DNA of 64,000 nt from Sphingomonas palmae (GTDB lineage: Bacteria > Pseudomonadota > Alphaproteobacteria > Sphingomonadales > Sphingomonadaceae): contig NZ_FNZZ01000003.1 of the NCBI RefSeq assembly GCF_900109565.1, positions 124,001 to 188,000 of the forward strand, read 5' to 3'. This document shows positions 10,995-20,646 of this stretch, one piece after another; positions within the stretch are counted from its first letter, which is position 1, and the number at the start of each line of letters is the position of its first letter. A program made the translations under genes and the position numbers. The notes below the pieces were generated by a model that had not been told where the DNA came from, did no database searches, and worked only from the letters and a program-made list of their open reading frames with translations.

Positions 10995-12296
10995 TCAGTT
11001 CGCGGCCGACTTGGCGGGCGGCTTCTTGCCCGCATCCTTCTTGGCGACGAGGCCCTTCAGATTGGTGAACTTGCCCAGCAGCGATCCGCCCTTCGCAACC
11101 GGGCTGGCCGGATTGCCTTCTTCATCGGTGACGGCGAGCAGCGCGGCGAGTTCGATCAACGGCTGGACCGTCTTCGATGTCTTGCCCGCCTCGGCGAGCG
11201 GTTTGCCCAGCTTGGCTGCCTGCGCGGCGAGTTTCTGATCGAATGGCACGATCAGGTCGATCTTGCGCTCGATCGATCCTTCGAAATCCTTGCGCGTGAT
11301 TTCCAGCGCAGTACCCGGGTGGACGCGGTTCGCAACCACCGTCACCTGCACCTGCGGCGCGTTGCTGCGCAGCCAGGAGAGGAGCCGAATCGTGTCGCGC
11401 GCCGAGGCGAGCGTCAGCTCTGTCACGATCACCGCGCTGTTCACGTCGTTGACGAGATGCGGGTGCTGCACCAGCATCATGCGTGGCAGGTCGGTGACGG
11501 TGCACTCGAATGCGCCACGCATTTCCTCCTGCAGTTGATAGAAAGCGGCGCCGTCGGTCATTACCGGCTGGCTGATCGGTGCCTCGGCGGAGAGCACGGA
11601 CAGGTTCTCCGACGCTTTCACCATCGCGCGCTCGATGAACAATCCATCGATACGGCTCGGGTTCTCGATCGCGTCGGTCAGGCCGCGCCCCGGCTCCAGG
11701 TCGAGCGCCAGCGCACCGGTGCCGAAATGGACGTCCAAGTCGAGCAGCGCGGTCGAGCGGCGTTCCTTGTCGCTCAGCAGCCACGCGAGCGAGGTCGCGA
11801 TCGTCGACGCGCCCGCACCGCCGCGCGTGCCGATCACCGCGATCGCGCAATGCGGTCGCGCGTTGGTCGCGTCGGTGATCTTCGGCGCATTGATGATCGC
11901 CTGTGCCTGCGCGAACGAGTCGCGCAGCATATCGGCGGAGAAGGGCTTGAGCAGATAGTCCTGGATGCCCGAGGCGAGCAGGTCGCGGTACAGGCGAACG
12001 TCGTTCACCTGTCCGGCCGCGATCACGACGGTGCCGGGTTCGCAGACCTCTGCCAGGCCGTTGATGTCGCTGAGCGGATCGCCCGAACCGGTAAGGTCGA
12101 CGAACAGGACGTGCGGGCTGGTCGACACCGACAATGTCTGAACCGCGTTGCGCAGGCCGCCCTGATGGACGTTGTCCGACGACCAGCCCATCTCCGACGC
12201 GATCGGCCGGATCGCGTCTGCGGAGGCTTCGTCGCTGGCAAAGGCGAGAAAGGGGAGGCGGTTGGCGACGCCGCCGACTTTCCAGGGCGCGTTCAC
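10995..12296 (-). CDS. cpaE: CpaE/TadZ-type pilus localisation ATPase
   Basis: 433 residues. The N-terminal 130 residues look like an atypical receiver domain (LFVDLTGSGDPLSD ... SGIQDYLLKPF). A MinD/ParA-type ATPase follows, with the deviant P-loop GTRGGAGASTIATSLAW (near residue 155) and the Walker B-like STALLDLDVHFGTGALALDL. TadZ/CpaE proteins place the pilus machine at the cell pole. The tail is Lys/Ala-rich. The GTG start at 12296 overlaps the cpaD stop and is preceded by GGAGGAAAGAA, a strong ribosome-binding site. Confidence 0.9.
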   Translation of the reverse strand: MNAPWKVGGVANRLPFLAFASDEASADAIRPIASEMGWSSDNVHQGGLRNAVQTLSVSTSPHVLFVDLTGSGDPLSDINGLAEVCEPGTVVIAAGQVNDVRLYRDLLASGIQDYLLKPFSADMLRDSFAQAQAIINAPKITDATNARPHCAIAVIGTRGGAGASTIATSLAWLLSDKERRSTALLDLDVHFGTGALALDLEPGRGLTDAIENPSRIDGLFIERAMVKASENLSVLSAEAPISQPVMTDGAAFYQLQEEMRGAFECTVTDLPRMMLVQHPHLVNDVNSAVIVTELTLASARDTIRLLSWLRSNAPQVQVTVVANRVHPGTALEITRKDFEGSIERKIDLIVPFDQKLAAQAAKLGKPLAEAGKTSKTVQPLIELAALLAVTDEEGNPASPVAKGGSLLGKFTNLKGLVAKKDAGKKPPAKSAAN

Positions 12297-12928
12297 TTCT
12301 TTCCTCCGATGGTCTCCGCGCGAACCCAGGTGCCGCCCTCTCCGGTCGGCTTGGCGTCGCGCAGCGTGTTGATCGCGCGCGTGCCCGTTGCCGCATCATA
12401 AGCGCCGTTGCCCGGCGCGCCGCGGACGAGGTCGGCGGGGTTCGCGACCATCGCGGCCAGATTGGTGTTGGTCGCGCAGCCGTAGTTCGAGCCGGTGTGC
12501 GCGTTGAAGTTGGGATCGTTCATGCGCGACCAGTCGGCGCAGCCCGGCACCGATGCGCGCGAACGGCTGACGACGATGCGGACCGTGCCCGGTGTCACGG
12601 GCGAGCCCGTGACCGGCGCTTCGTCCGACAGAAGCAGGCCGTAACGCGCCGCAATCTGCGCCACGTCGGCACGCGTCGCGCGGGTGGCGCCATACGGATC
12701 GTCGAGCGCGATCGTGTCGCCGTACCCGATCCGCAGCGTGTCCATCCAGCCGGTGACGCGTCGCGCCTCGTCCGGGCCGATGCCGTCGGGGCCGCTTTGT
12801 ACGTCGAGCGCATAGTCGGCGCGGCTGACGACCGGCTGGTGTACCGATTCGAGCCCGCGGTTGGCCGTTCCGCAACCGGCGAGCGGCGTTGCCGCGACGG
12901 CGGCGAGAAGAAAAAGGCGCTTGGTCAT
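12293..12928 (-). CDS. cpaD: CpaD-type pilus assembly lipoprotein
   Basis: 211 residues with a lipoprotein signal peptide (LFLLAAVAATPLAGC, lipobox L-A-G-C at residues 16-19) and the CpaD family body. The family is recognised by P-G-C-A-D-W-S-x-M-N-D-P-N-F-N and S-N-Y-G-C-A-T-N-T-N-L-A-A-M-V-A-N-P-A-D-L. CpaD is an outer-membrane lipoprotein that supports the secretin. It overlaps cpaE by four bases and follows cpaC by 32 bp. Confidence 0.9.
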   Translation of the reverse strand: MTKRLFLLAAVAATPLAGCGTANRGLESVHQPVVSRADYALDVQSGPDGIGPDEARRVTGWMDTLRIGYGDTIALDDPYGATRATRADVAQIAARYGLLLSDEAPVTGSPVTPGTVRIVVSRSRASVPGCADWSRMNDPNFNAHTGSNYGCATNTNLAAMVANPADLVRGAPGNGAYDAATGTRAINTLRDAKPTGEGGTWVRAETIGGKK

Positions 12929-12960
12929 GAGGATGATCCCTGTGCGTTCGGTCGCGCGCG

Positions 12961-14634
12961 TCAGTTGATGGAGAAGCCGGGCGTCGGGGCAGGGCCCTTC
13001 TTCGCGGGCAGCCGGCCGTTCTTGCGGTCGGCCGCCTCGCGCACCGGGGCAGCAGCGGCCGGTTGCGGCAGCGACTGGCCGACGCGCGGTGTCGCGGCGG
13101 CGCCGATCGCGGGGGCAGGAGCGGGGCCGACCTGCATCGTTGGCCGTGGTCGCTCCGCCCCGCTCTGCCCGTCGGTCAGCTGCCCGAGCAGCACGCGCTG
13201 CAGGTCGGTCGGCGCCTTGTAGCCGTCGGTCGGCAGCGCGATGTCGGTGCCGTTCACCGGTTTCACCAGATACGGCGTGATGATGATGACGAGTTCGGTC
13301 TCGTTGCGCTGGAACGCGTTGGAGCGGAACAGCGCGCCCAGCACCGGCACGTCGCCGACGCCCGGCGTCTTGTCGAACGTGTTGGCATGCGTGTTTGACA
13401 TCAGCCCGGCGATCATGAAGCTCTGCCCCGACCCCAGTTCCACCGTCGTTTCCGCACGGCGCGTGGTGAGCGCGGGGACGCGCGAATTGCCGACCGCGAC
13501 CGCGTTGGCGTAATCGAGGTTCGACACCTCCGGGCGGACGCGCAGCGAGATGCGGCCATCGGACAGCACGGTCGGCGTATAGGCCAGGCTAACGCCGAAC
13601 TCCTTGTACTCGACCGAAACGGCGCCCAGCCCCTGCGAGATCGGGATCGGGATTTCGCCGCCCGCCAGGAACGTGCCGGTCTCGCCCGACAAAGCGGTCA
13701 GGTTCGGGTTGGCGAGCGTCGTCACCTGTCCGTTCTGTTCGCCCAGATCGATCGCGGAGAGCAGGTTGAGACCGAAGACCTTGGTCAGCGCACCGATCGT
13801 CGAACGGATGTTGTTGGCGGTGCCAACGTTCGTTCCAGGGGTCGATACGACCTTGATCGAGGTCGGGTCGATCGATCCGTTGGGAAGATAGGTGATCGAG
13901 GTCGGATCGATCGCGAAACCGCTGACATTGCCCGCGTTCACACCCAGTGGCAGGCCCGGCCGCGTGTTGATCGTCGTCGCCGCGCCGCGACCCGAACCGA
14001 TGCCGAAGCGGAAGCCGCCCGTGCTGTCGATGGTGGAGATGTTGCTGCCGATGTTCTTCAGGAAGGTGCGGTTCACCTCGGCGAACTTCACCTGCAAATT
14101 AACCTGCAGCGGCGTCGCGGTACGCAGGCGGCTGAGCACTTTGGTGTTCTCACCCACGAAGGCGGCGACCAGCTTCTCGGCCTCCGCGCCATCCTCGGGA
14201 CCGCGCACCGTGCCGGTCAGCAGCACGAGGCCGTTCATCGGCGTCGCGGTGATCTGCGAGTCGGGCATGGCGAGGTTGAGCATCGACTGGATCGAGTCGA
14301 AGTTGTTGCCGACGCGGACGGTCGCGGCATAGACCACCGCTCCACCCTTCGCGGTCGCCGACACCGTCGTCTCGCCCGGCTTCTTGCCGAAGACGTAGAG
14401 CTGGGTGGGCGAGCGGACCTGAACATCGGCGATGTCGGACGAGGCGACGAACAGGTCGCTCATCGGACGCGACAGCGTGATCAGACGGCCGCGGCCGGTC
14501 GACAGCTGGATGGTGCCGCCGTTGACGGCTGCGACACCGGACTGCGCGGGCGCGGTGGCCGGCGTGGCGGCGACGGCCGCACTCGCCAGGGCGAGCGCCA
14601 GCGGCCAGCCGAGCGGCTTAGACGAGAAACGCAT
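12961..14634 (-). CDS. cpaC: Tad pilus outer-membrane secretin CpaC/RcpA
   Basis: 557 residues: a signal peptide of about 33 residues, the pilus N-terminal secretin domain (GRGRLITLSRPMSDLFVASS), a BON-like segment (ITATPMNGLVLLTGTVRGPE) and a C-terminal secretin domain (GETGTFLAGGEIPIPISQGL ... TPGVGDVPVLGALFRSNAFQ ... ELVIIITPYLVKPV). A Pro/Ala-rich tail follows. It forms the pilus exit channel. The ATG at 14634 is chosen over the GTG at 14640 because GGAGGG sits eight bases before it and too close to the GTG. It follows cpaB by two bases. Confidence 0.93.
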   Translation of the reverse strand: MRFSSKPLGWPLALALASAAVAATPATAPAQSGVAAVNGGTIQLSTGRGRLITLSRPMSDLFVASSDIADVQVRSPTQLYVFGKKPGETTVSATAKGGAVVYAATVRVGNNFDSIQSMLNLAMPDSQITATPMNGLVLLTGTVRGPEDGAEAEKLVAAFVGENTKVLSRLRTATPLQVNLQVKFAEVNRTFLKNIGSNISTIDSTGGFRFGIGSGRGAATTINTRPGLPLGVNAGNVSGFAIDPTSITYLPNGSIDPTSIKVVSTPGTNVGTANNIRSTIGALTKVFGLNLLSAIDLGEQNGQVTTLANPNLTALSGETGTFLAGGEIPIPISQGLGAVSVEYKEFGVSLAYTPTVLSDGRISLRVRPEVSNLDYANAVAVGNSRVPALTTRRAETTVELGSGQSFMIAGLMSNTHANTFDKTPGVGDVPVLGALFRSNAFQRNETELVIIITPYLVKPVNGTDIALPTDGYKAPTDLQRVLLGQLTDGQSGAERPRPTMQVGPAPAPAIGAAATPRVGQSLPQPAAAAPVREAADRKNGRLPAKKGPAPTPGFSIN

Positions 14635-14636
14635 AA

Positions 14637-15680
14637 TCACTTCCCTCCGACCGGAGCTTCGGTCACGGTGTTGCCGCGGGCGATCCGAACGACCGGTCCG
14701 CTCGGCGCTGCGGGCGATCCCGCCGCGGGTGCGCCACCCTGGTAAGCTGGTGCCGCCATCGACGGTACGGGTGCTGCACCCATGCCCGTCATCGGCTTGC
14801 CCGGGACGGTGCGGCGCTGGAACCGCGAGATGTCGGCGCCGGTCATGAAACTGCCCGCGCCGGACTGCGGCATGCTGGTAGCCTGCGCGAGCACCGCCTT
14901 CTCGTTCTTGCCGTCGCCGACGCTGATCTGGCCCGAGGCGATCGCCTCCTCCAGTTGCCCGGCATTGTCGGCGATCGAGCGCAGCGACAGCGACAGGTTG
15001 CCGAGCGTCTGGGCCAGTTCGATCTGCTCGGCGATCTTGGGCGTCGCCTCGACCGTGACCGTGGAGAAGGTCTTGACGACGGTGTTGCCCTTGTCGTCCT
15101 TCTCGTTGCTCGTGCTCTGATCGGTGGCAAGCACGCGCAGGTTGCGGATCACCGTCTCACTGGTCTTGAGCGGAGGACCATCGCCGCCGCCCTCGACCGA
15201 CTGCGTCAGGATCAGGTCGATGTGATCGCCCGGGAAGACAAAGCCCGCGACCGAGGTCTGCGCCGACACCGGCACCGTCACCGCGCGCATCCCTGCGCCT
15301 AGTGCGGCAGCGAGGAAGCCGCGATCGCCGGGCTTCACCAGCGCGCCCTGCGTCACCGGCTGGCCGGCCGTGATCGGCAGGCGGACCACCGTGCCGAGCA
15401 GCTTGGTCATGTCGGTATCCGCTTTCTTGTAGTAAGCGTTCTCGACCAGCTCCTTCGGCCACGGCTGGAACTTGAGTGCGGTCGCGTCCAGGATGGTGCC
15501 GACTGGCAGCGCGCGGGTCGCGACCAGCACCTCGGGTCCGTCGACGACGACGGGCGCGGGCATCGCGACCGCGGCGGCGGTGGGTGCGGCACTACCCGCC
15601 ATCAGCGTGCGCGCCATAAAGGCGGTGATCGCCGCCACGAACAGCGCGCCGACCAGCAGAACCACCTTGCGACTATCCAT
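14637..15680 (-). CDS. cpaB: Flp pilus assembly protein CpaB/RcpC
   Basis: 347 residues. An N-terminal membrane helix (VVLLVGALFVAAITAFMART) is followed by a SAF domain (VLVATRALPVGTILDATALK) and an RcpC-type region (GMRAVTVPVSAQTSVAGFVF, PGDHIDLILTQ). The C-terminus is a low-complexity Pro/Ala/Gly stretch. CpaB is thought to contact peptidoglycan around the secretin. First gene after cpaA in the leftward order, with a 63-bp gap. Confidence 0.92.
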   Translation of the reverse strand: MDSRKVVLLVGALFVAAITAFMARTLMAGSAAPTAAAVAMPAPVVVDGPEVLVATRALPVGTILDATALKFQPWPKELVENAYYKKADTDMTKLLGTVVRLPITAGQPVTQGALVKPGDRGFLAAALGAGMRAVTVPVSAQTSVAGFVFPGDHIDLILTQSVEGGGDGPPLKTSETVIRNLRVLATDQSTSNEKDDKGNTVVKTFSTVTVEATPKIAEQIELAQTLGNLSLSLRSIADNAGQLEEAIASGQISVGDGKNEKAVLAQATSMPQSGAGSFMTGADISRFQRRTVPGKPMTGMGAAPVPSMAAPAYQGGAPAAGSPAAPSGPVVRIARGNTVTEAPVGGK

Positions 15681-15743
15681 CTTGCTTCTTGCCCCCTGTT
15701 CCTAGCACGGTGCCGGAACGGCCGATTCGATCGGCCTGCATGA

Positions 15744-16217
15744 TTACGTAAATTGGTTAACGAGCGGTTCGCGCAGCGCGAGCAGCCCGGCGAGCGCGAT
15801 CGCGACACCGTACGGGATCTCGATCGCGCCCTCGCGGCGCAGCAATTTGTGATCGAGCAGGAACACGACCGTCAGCGCGCCGCCCGCGATCGACATGACG
15901 ATCAGCATGTTCATGACGTTCATCGGCGTCAGCCACAGCGCGAGCGCGCCGATCAGCTTCACGTCGCCGCCGCCCATCTGCCCGAGCGCGAACGCACCGC
16001 AGAACAGGGCGAAGACGAACAGCGCGACGCCCAGCTGGATCGCCATCATCGGCCACGGATCGAGCCCGATCGCGAACCACCAGACGGGTGCGAGCAGCGC
16101 GATCGCCGCATTCTTCCAATTGGCGATCTCGCGGGTGCGCGCGTCCTCGATGCCAGCGGAGACCAGCAGCACGCCCAGACACGCGGGCAACGCCCAGGAA
16201 AGAATACCCAACCCCAT
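15744..16217 (-). CDS. cpaA: prepilin peptidase CpaA/TadV
   Basis: 157 residues, almost wholly hydrophobic, with about five membrane segments. The A24 aspartate motif G-x-G-D is present in MGGGDVKLIGALALW (near residue 90), and the first active-site aspartate lies in SAGIEDARTREIANW (near residue 25), matching the two-Asp catalytic pair of type IV prepilin peptidases. It would process the Flp pilin, but no pilin gene is seen nearby. The start at 16217 fits the first helix; no clear ribosome-binding site. Divergent from the hydrolase gene at 16269. Confidence 0.85.
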   Translation of the reverse strand: MGLGILSWALPACLGVLLVSAGIEDARTREIANWKNAAIALLAPVWWFAIGLDPWPMMAIQLGVALFVFALFCGAFALGQMGGGDVKLIGALALWLTPMNVMNMLIVMSIAGGALTVVFLLDHKLLRREGAIEIPYGVAIALAGLLALREPLVNQFT

Positions 16218-16268
16218 GCAATCGGTGGCTAGACGATATGCCTTAGGAAACCGTAACCACGCCGGCAG

Positions 16269-17207
16269 ATGAGCCGCCATGCCGCCTTTCGCCGCGCCAT
16301 CCCCGCGGACGCGCGCGTGTCCACCTGGCACGCCGTCGACGGCTGGCCGATCCGCCGCTTCGACTGGCCGGCCGCGGAGAAGCGCGGTGCGATCCTGTTT
16401 CAGACCGGGCGCGGCGACGTGTTCGAGAAATATCTGGAGGCGTTCGCGCATTGGCACGACGCTGGCTGGTCGGTCAGCGCGTTCGACTGGCGCGGGCAGG
16501 GCGGGTCGGGACGGCTGAGCGCCGACCGCAACGTCGGGCACGCCGACGATTTCGCGCGGTGGATCACCGATCTCGCCGATTTCTGGCGAAGCTGGGTTGC
16601 AGAGCAGACCGGTCCGCACGTCGTCGTCGGCCACTCGATGGGCGGATTTCTGGTGCTCCGCGCGCTGGTCGACCGCGTGATCGAGGCGGGCGCAGCGGTG
16701 CTGGTCGCGCCGATGCTCGGCCTGCGCTCACCGGTCGGCGCACGCGCCGGCGGGTGGCTGGCCACGCTGATGCGGCGCGCAGGCGATCCCGCGCGCGCGG
16801 CGTGGAAGGGGCATGAGAAGCCGGGCGCACGGATCGATCGGCAATCAATCCTGACCGCGGACGCAGACCGCTATTCGGACGAGGATTGGTGGTACGCGCG
16901 ATCGCCCGAGCTGCGGCTCGGCCCGCCGTCTTGGGCATGGCTGGCGGAAGCGTTCGCGGGCACGCTTGCGCTGCGGTGCGATCCGGCGCTGGTGCGCATG
17001 ACGACGCCCACGCTGATGCTGCTCGCCGAGCACGACGCGCTGGTCGATGCGCAGGCCGCGGCGGCGATTGGCGCGCGGCTGCCCGATGCGAAGGTGATCC
17101 GCTTCGGGGCCGAGGCGGCGCACGAACTGCTGCGTGAGGCTGATTTGGTGCGCGATCGCGCGCTGGCGGCGATCGATGTGTTCCTGGCCGAGCGGGCGCC
17201 AACATGA
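16269..17207 (+). CDS. alpha/beta hydrolase, lysophospholipase-like
   Basis: 312 residues with the alpha/beta hydrolase fold of the monoacylglycerol lipase/PldB group. The nucleophile elbow is GHSMGG (near residue 121), preceded by SAFDWRGQGGSGR, a typical D-x-R-G-x-G strand-loop. The acid is probably in LLAEHDALVDAQAA and the His in GAEAAHELLRE near the C-terminus. No signal peptide, so cytoplasmic. Its stop overlaps the start of the FAD oxidoreductase (ATGA), giving a two-gene operon. The substrate cannot be told from sequence. Confidence 0.85.
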   Translation: MSRHAAFRRAIPADARVSTWHAVDGWPIRRFDWPAAEKRGAILFQTGRGDVFEKYLEAFAHWHDAGWSVSAFDWRGQGGSGRLSADRNVGHADDFARWITDLADFWRSWVAEQTGPHVVVGHSMGGFLVLRALVDRVIEAGAAVLVAPMLGLRSPVGARAGGWLATLMRRAGDPARAAWKGHEKPGARIDRQSILTADADRYSDEDWWYARSPELRLGPPSWAWLAEAFAGTLALRCDPALVRMTTPTLMLLAEHDALVDAQAAAAIGARLPDAKVIRFGAEAAHELLREADLVRDRALAAIDVFLAERAPT

Positions 17208-18286
17208 ACTACGACATCGCGATCGTCGGTGCCGGCATCGCGGGCGCGAGCCTCGCTGCCGCAATCGGTGGGCGCGCGCGCGTGCTGCTGTTGGAGGCGG
17301 AGGATCAGCCGGGCTATCATGCCACCGGGCGATCGGCGGCGTTCTGGTCCGAGACGTACGGCGGTCCGGCGATCCAGCCGCTGACCACCGCGTCGGGTCC
17401 GGCGCTGCGCAATGGCGGGTTTCTGGAGCCGCTCGGCTCGCTTCACATCGGACGCGACACCGACGCCGCCGCAATCGACGCGTTCCTGGCCGAGTTCGCG
17501 AACACGCCGGTCGTGCTGGAGCCGGTCGATCCCGCCGCGCTGGTGCCGGGGCTCAGGTCCGAGTGGCGGGTCGGCGTGATGGAGGCGTCGTGCGCGTACA
17601 TCGACGTGGCGGCGTACCACGCCGACCGGCTGCGCGCGGCGCGTAGTGGCGGCGCCGTGATCGAGACGAACGCCGCACTGGCATCGGCGGAGCGGTCCGG
17701 CGGCTGCTGGCAGATCACGACTGGCGATGATCGAGTTTTCACCGCCGAGGTGCTGGTCGACGCGGGTGGCGCCTGGGCCGACGCGGTGGCATGCGCCGCG
17801 GGAGTGCAGCCGATTGGCGTGCAGGCCTATCGTCGCACGATGGTGCAGTTGCTGACCGATCCCGCGCCGCCGTCCGTGCTGCCGCACGTTGCCGATATCT
17901 CGGGCCGCTTCTACTTCAAGCCCGAGGCGGGCGGGCGTTTGTGGCTCAGCCCGCACGACGAGACGCCGGTCGACGCGCACGATGTGCAACCGGAAGAAAT
18001 CGACGTCGCGGTCGCGATCGACCGGTTCGAGCAGGTGGTCGACTGGCAGGTCGCCAAGGTCGAGCGGACCTGGGCGGGATTGCGATCGTTCGCGCCCGAC
18101 CGTGCGCCGGTCTACGGTTTCGACGCGCAGATGCCCGGGTTCTTCTGGTTCGCAGGCCAGGGCGGGTTCGGGATCCAGACCGCGCCGGCGGCGGCGCAGA
18201 TCGGCGCGGCGCTGCTGGTCGGTGGAGAGATGCCCTCAGGTGTCGACGCCGACCGCTACGCCGCGACGCGTTTCGCGCGACCCTAG
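17204..18286 (+). CDS. FAD-dependent oxidoreductase, DAO/glycine oxidase type
   Basis: 360 residues. It begins with the Rossmann dinucleotide motif IAIVGAGIAGASLAAAIG and continues with H-A-T-G-R-S-A-A-F-W typical of D-amino-acid dehydrogenase/sarcosine oxidase-like enzymes (PF01266). The C-terminal part has FYFKPEAGGRLWLSPHDETP and WFAGQGGFGIQTAPAAA, where the FAD is recontacted. The likely reaction is oxidative deamination of an amino acid or related amine; the substrate is unknown. It converges on the DMT transporter, and the two TAG stops share the same CTAG. Confidence 0.85.
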   Translation: MNYDIAIVGAGIAGASLAAAIGGRARVLLLEAEDQPGYHATGRSAAFWSETYGGPAIQPLTTASGPALRNGGFLEPLGSLHIGRDTDAAAIDAFLAEFANTPVVLEPVDPAALVPGLRSEWRVGVMEASCAYIDVAAYHADRLRAARSGGAVIETNAALASAERSGGCWQITTGDDRVFTAEVLVDAGGAWADAVACAAGVQPIGVQAYRRTMVQLLTDPAPPSVLPHVADISGRFYFKPEAGGRLWLSPHDETPVDAHDVQPEEIDVAVAIDRFEQVVDWQVAKVERTWAGLRSFAPDRAPVYGFDAQMPGFFWFAGQGGFGIQTAPAAAQIGAALLVGGEMPSGVDADRYAATRFARP

Positions 18287-19170
18287 GCCTGCTCGCGCTC
18301 GGCGAGCAATGCCGTCTTCGGTCGTGCGCGCATCGCGACCACCAGAACACCTAGGAGTGCGAGCGCGGCGCCCGCGACCATGCGGCGATCGAGGTGATCG
18401 CCGGTCAGCGCGACGCCGAACGCGATCGTGGCGAGCGGGGTCATCAGCGTCAGCGGCGCGAGCAGGTTCGCCTCGTAGCGACGGATCAGCGCGTAATAAC
18501 TGGTGTGCGCCGCGACCGAGACGACGAGTGCCGCGAACAACACCGCGGCGACGAACGGCCAGCCGACCGCCGCCGCGCTCGTCCACTGCCCATGCTCGAA
18601 CAGCGCCGATCCGAGCGCCAGCGGCAGGCACGAGACGAGGCCGACCCATGCCTGAAAGCGCAAGGGCGCAACATCCTCGACCTGTTTCATCATCACCGCA
18701 CCCAGCGACCCTGCGAACGCTGCCCCGACGATGAACCACAGCCCCGCCGACAATGCGACGCCTTCGGGGTTCCACACCACCAGCACCACGCCGGCGAGCG
18801 TCAGCGCGATGCCGACGCCGCGGCGCAGGTGGATGCGCTCGCCCAGAATGATGATCGACAACAGCGTCGTGAACGGCACGCCGATCTGGATCACGATCGC
18901 GGCGGAGGAGGGCGATGCGGTCTGCAAGCCGATGAACAGCAACGCGAAATTGCCCGCACCCATTAGCAGGCCGATGATGGCGACGCGCCACCGCGGGCGC
19001 GGCATCGGCCACAGCCACGGCACGGTCGCGACCATGACGACCGCGAAGCGCACCGCGGCGAAGAACAGCGGCGGCACGTGCCACGTGCCGACCACGATCT
19101 TGCTGAGCACGTTGCTGTAGCCCCAGGCGAGGCAGACCAGCAGCAGGATCAGGAAGTCGCGCGCACGCAC
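18283..19170 (-). CDS. DMT-family transporter (two EamA domains)
   Basis: 295 residues forming about ten membrane helices in two EamA repeats, with the signature LLVCLAWGYSNVLSKIVV at the start and the second repeat from WFIVGAAFAGSLGAVMMKQV. Such proteins export amino acids, nucleosides or other metabolites across the inner membrane. The GTG at 19170 is chosen because it precedes the first helix and lies 13 bp after the rnhA stop; no strong ribosome-binding site is visible. Probably co-transcribed with ispH-thrB-rnhA or with rnhA alone. Confidence 0.85.
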   Translation of the reverse strand: MRARDFLILLLVCLAWGYSNVLSKIVVGTWHVPPLFFAAVRFAVVMVATVPWLWPMPRPRWRVAIIGLLMGAGNFALLFIGLQTASPSSAAIVIQIGVPFTTLLSIIILGERIHLRRGVGIALTLAGVVLVVWNPEGVALSAGLWFIVGAAFAGSLGAVMMKQVEDVAPLRFQAWVGLVSCLPLALGSALFEHGQWTSAAAVGWPFVAAVLFAALVVSVAAHTSYYALIRRYEANLLAPLTLMTPLATIAFGVALTGDHLDRRMVAGAALALLGVLVVAMRARPKTALLAEREQA

Positions 19171-19183
19171 CGGGAATGAACGG

Positions 19184-19660
19184 TCAGGCGGCCGCGCGGG
19201 ACCGCTTGCCAGCGGCGATCGCGGCGTCGCTGGCGAGCTTGTCGACGCGTTCGTTGTCGGGGTGGCCGGCGTGGCCCTTGACCCATTTCCACTCGATCCG
19301 GTGCGGCTTGGCGGCGGCGAGCAGCGCCTGCCACAGCTCGGCATTCTTGACCGGCTTCTTGTCGGCGGTGCGCCAGCCGTTCTTCTGCCAGCCGTGGATC
19401 CATTTGGTGAGGCCGTCCATGACGTAGCGGCTGTCGGTCGACAGCTGGACACGGCACGGCCGCTTGAGCGCCTCTAGCCCGCGAATAGCCGCGGTCAGTT
19501 CCATGCGATTGTTGGTGGTCGGGTTCTCGCCGCCCGACAGTTCCTTCTCGGTCTCGCCCATGCGCAGCAGCGCGCCCCAGCCGCCGGGGCCGGGATTGCC
19601 TTTGCATGCGCCGTCGGTGGCGATCTCGACGAGCTGGAGTTCGGTTGCGTCAGTGGTCAT
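19184..19660 (-). CDS. rnhA: ribonuclease HI
   Basis: 158 residues, the normal size. Catalytic carboxylates are all in place: D in [17 protein letters not shown] in [17 protein letters not shown] in [18 protein letters not shown] and the last D in [12 protein letters not shown]. It degrades the RNA strand of RNA-DNA hybrids. The ATG overlaps the thrB stop (ATGA), the thrB-rnhA arrangement common in alphaproteobacteria. Confidence 0.95.
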   Translation of the reverse strand: MTTDATELQLVEIATDGACKGNPGPGGWGALLRMGETEKELSGGENPTTNNRMELTAAIRGLEALKRPCRVQLSTDSRYVMDGLTKWIHGWQKNGWRTADKKPVKNAELWQALLAAAKPHRIEWKWVKGHAGHPDNERVDKLASDAAIAAGKRSRAAA

Positions 19661-20628
19661 GCGTGGTGCTTCATCGTGTCGGGGAGCAGGTCGGGCGCGT
19701 AATGCGCGAGGCGGCGCAGATAGGCGAGCGGGTCCTTGCGCGTCACCAGTGCATCGGCGGGCGTGTTGAGCCAGTCCCACGCGCGGCTGAGCGCGAAGCG
19801 CAGGCACGCACCCGCGGCAAGCGTCGGAAACGCGTCGCGCTCCGCGGTGGACAGGGGAAAGTGGCGCTCGTACCCGGCGAACAGGGCATGGCCGATCGCG
19901 GCGTCGTGGTGCGTGCCGGTGGCATCGAAGCTCCACGCGCTGTGCGTGACCGCTAGGTCGAGTACGCGGATGTCGGTGCACGCGAAGTAGAAGTCGATCA
20001 GCCCCGACACCTGATCGCCGCGCATCAGCACGTTGTCGGGAAACAGGTCGGCGTGGATCGCGCAGGTGTCCAGCGTGTCGTACGGCCAGCGTTCCACGAC
20101 ATGGTCGAGCGCGCGGTCGAGCGTGTCGTGCAGGCCGGGCGCGATCTGATCGAGGCTGCGACCGCAGCGGTCAAACAGCGGGCGCCACGTGTCGATCCCC
20201 ATCGTGTTCGGCCGCGTCAGCGTGAAGTCGGCAAACGCGTGGTGCATCTGCCCGAGCGCGTCGCCGGCGGCGAGCGCCTGTGAGGGTGTGGGATGCGACA
20301 GCGACACGCCGGGTAGGAAGCGGATCAGGCAGGCGGGACGGCCCTCCAGCTGCTGGATCGACTGCCCTTCGCTATCGGGGATCGCGGGGGGAACCGGCAG
20401 GCCCTTGGTTGCGAGGTGGTCGAGCAACGCCATGAAGAAGGGCAGGTCGTCGGCGGCGACGCGCTTCTCGTAGAGCGTCAGGATGAAACGGCCGCGCGTC
20501 GTGTCGACGAGGTAGTTGGAATTCTCCACCCCTTCAGCGATCCCCTTGGCCGAGACGAGGTCGCCGACGTTGTAGCGCGAGAGGAAGCGGCTCAATGCCT
20601 CGGCCGAGACGTGCGTGTAGACGGCCAT
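19657..20628 (-). CDS. thrB: homoserine kinase, aminoglycoside-phosphotransferase-like type
   Basis: 323 residues with the [20 protein letters not shown] start typical of the alphaproteobacterial ThrB family, which has an APH rather than a GHMP fold. The catalytic loop is [12 protein letters not shown] (near residue 195) and the metal-binding Asp is in [21 protein letters not shown] corresponds to the glycine-rich strand. It phosphorylates homoserine for threonine synthesis. The ATG at 20628 is the family start. A tandem 9-mer lies just upstream (20647-20664). Confidence 0.93.
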   Translation of the reverse strand: MAVYTHVSAEALSRFLSRYNVGDLVSAKGIAEGVENSNYLVDTTRGRFILTLYEKRVAADDLPFFMALLDHLATKGLPVPPAIPDSEGQSIQQLEGRPACLIRFLPGVSLSHPTPSQALAAGDALGQMHHAFADFTLTRPNTMGIDTWRPLFDRCGRSLDQIAPGLHDTLDRALDHVVERWPYDTLDTCAIHADLFPDNVLMRGDQVSGLIDFYFACTDIRVLDLAVTHSAWSFDATGTHHDAAIGHALFAGYERHFPLSTAERDAFPTLAAGACLRFALSRAWDWLNTPADALVTRKDPLAYLRRLAHYAPDLLPDTMKHHA

Positions 20629-20646
20629 GCTCAATCTCCCGCGCGA

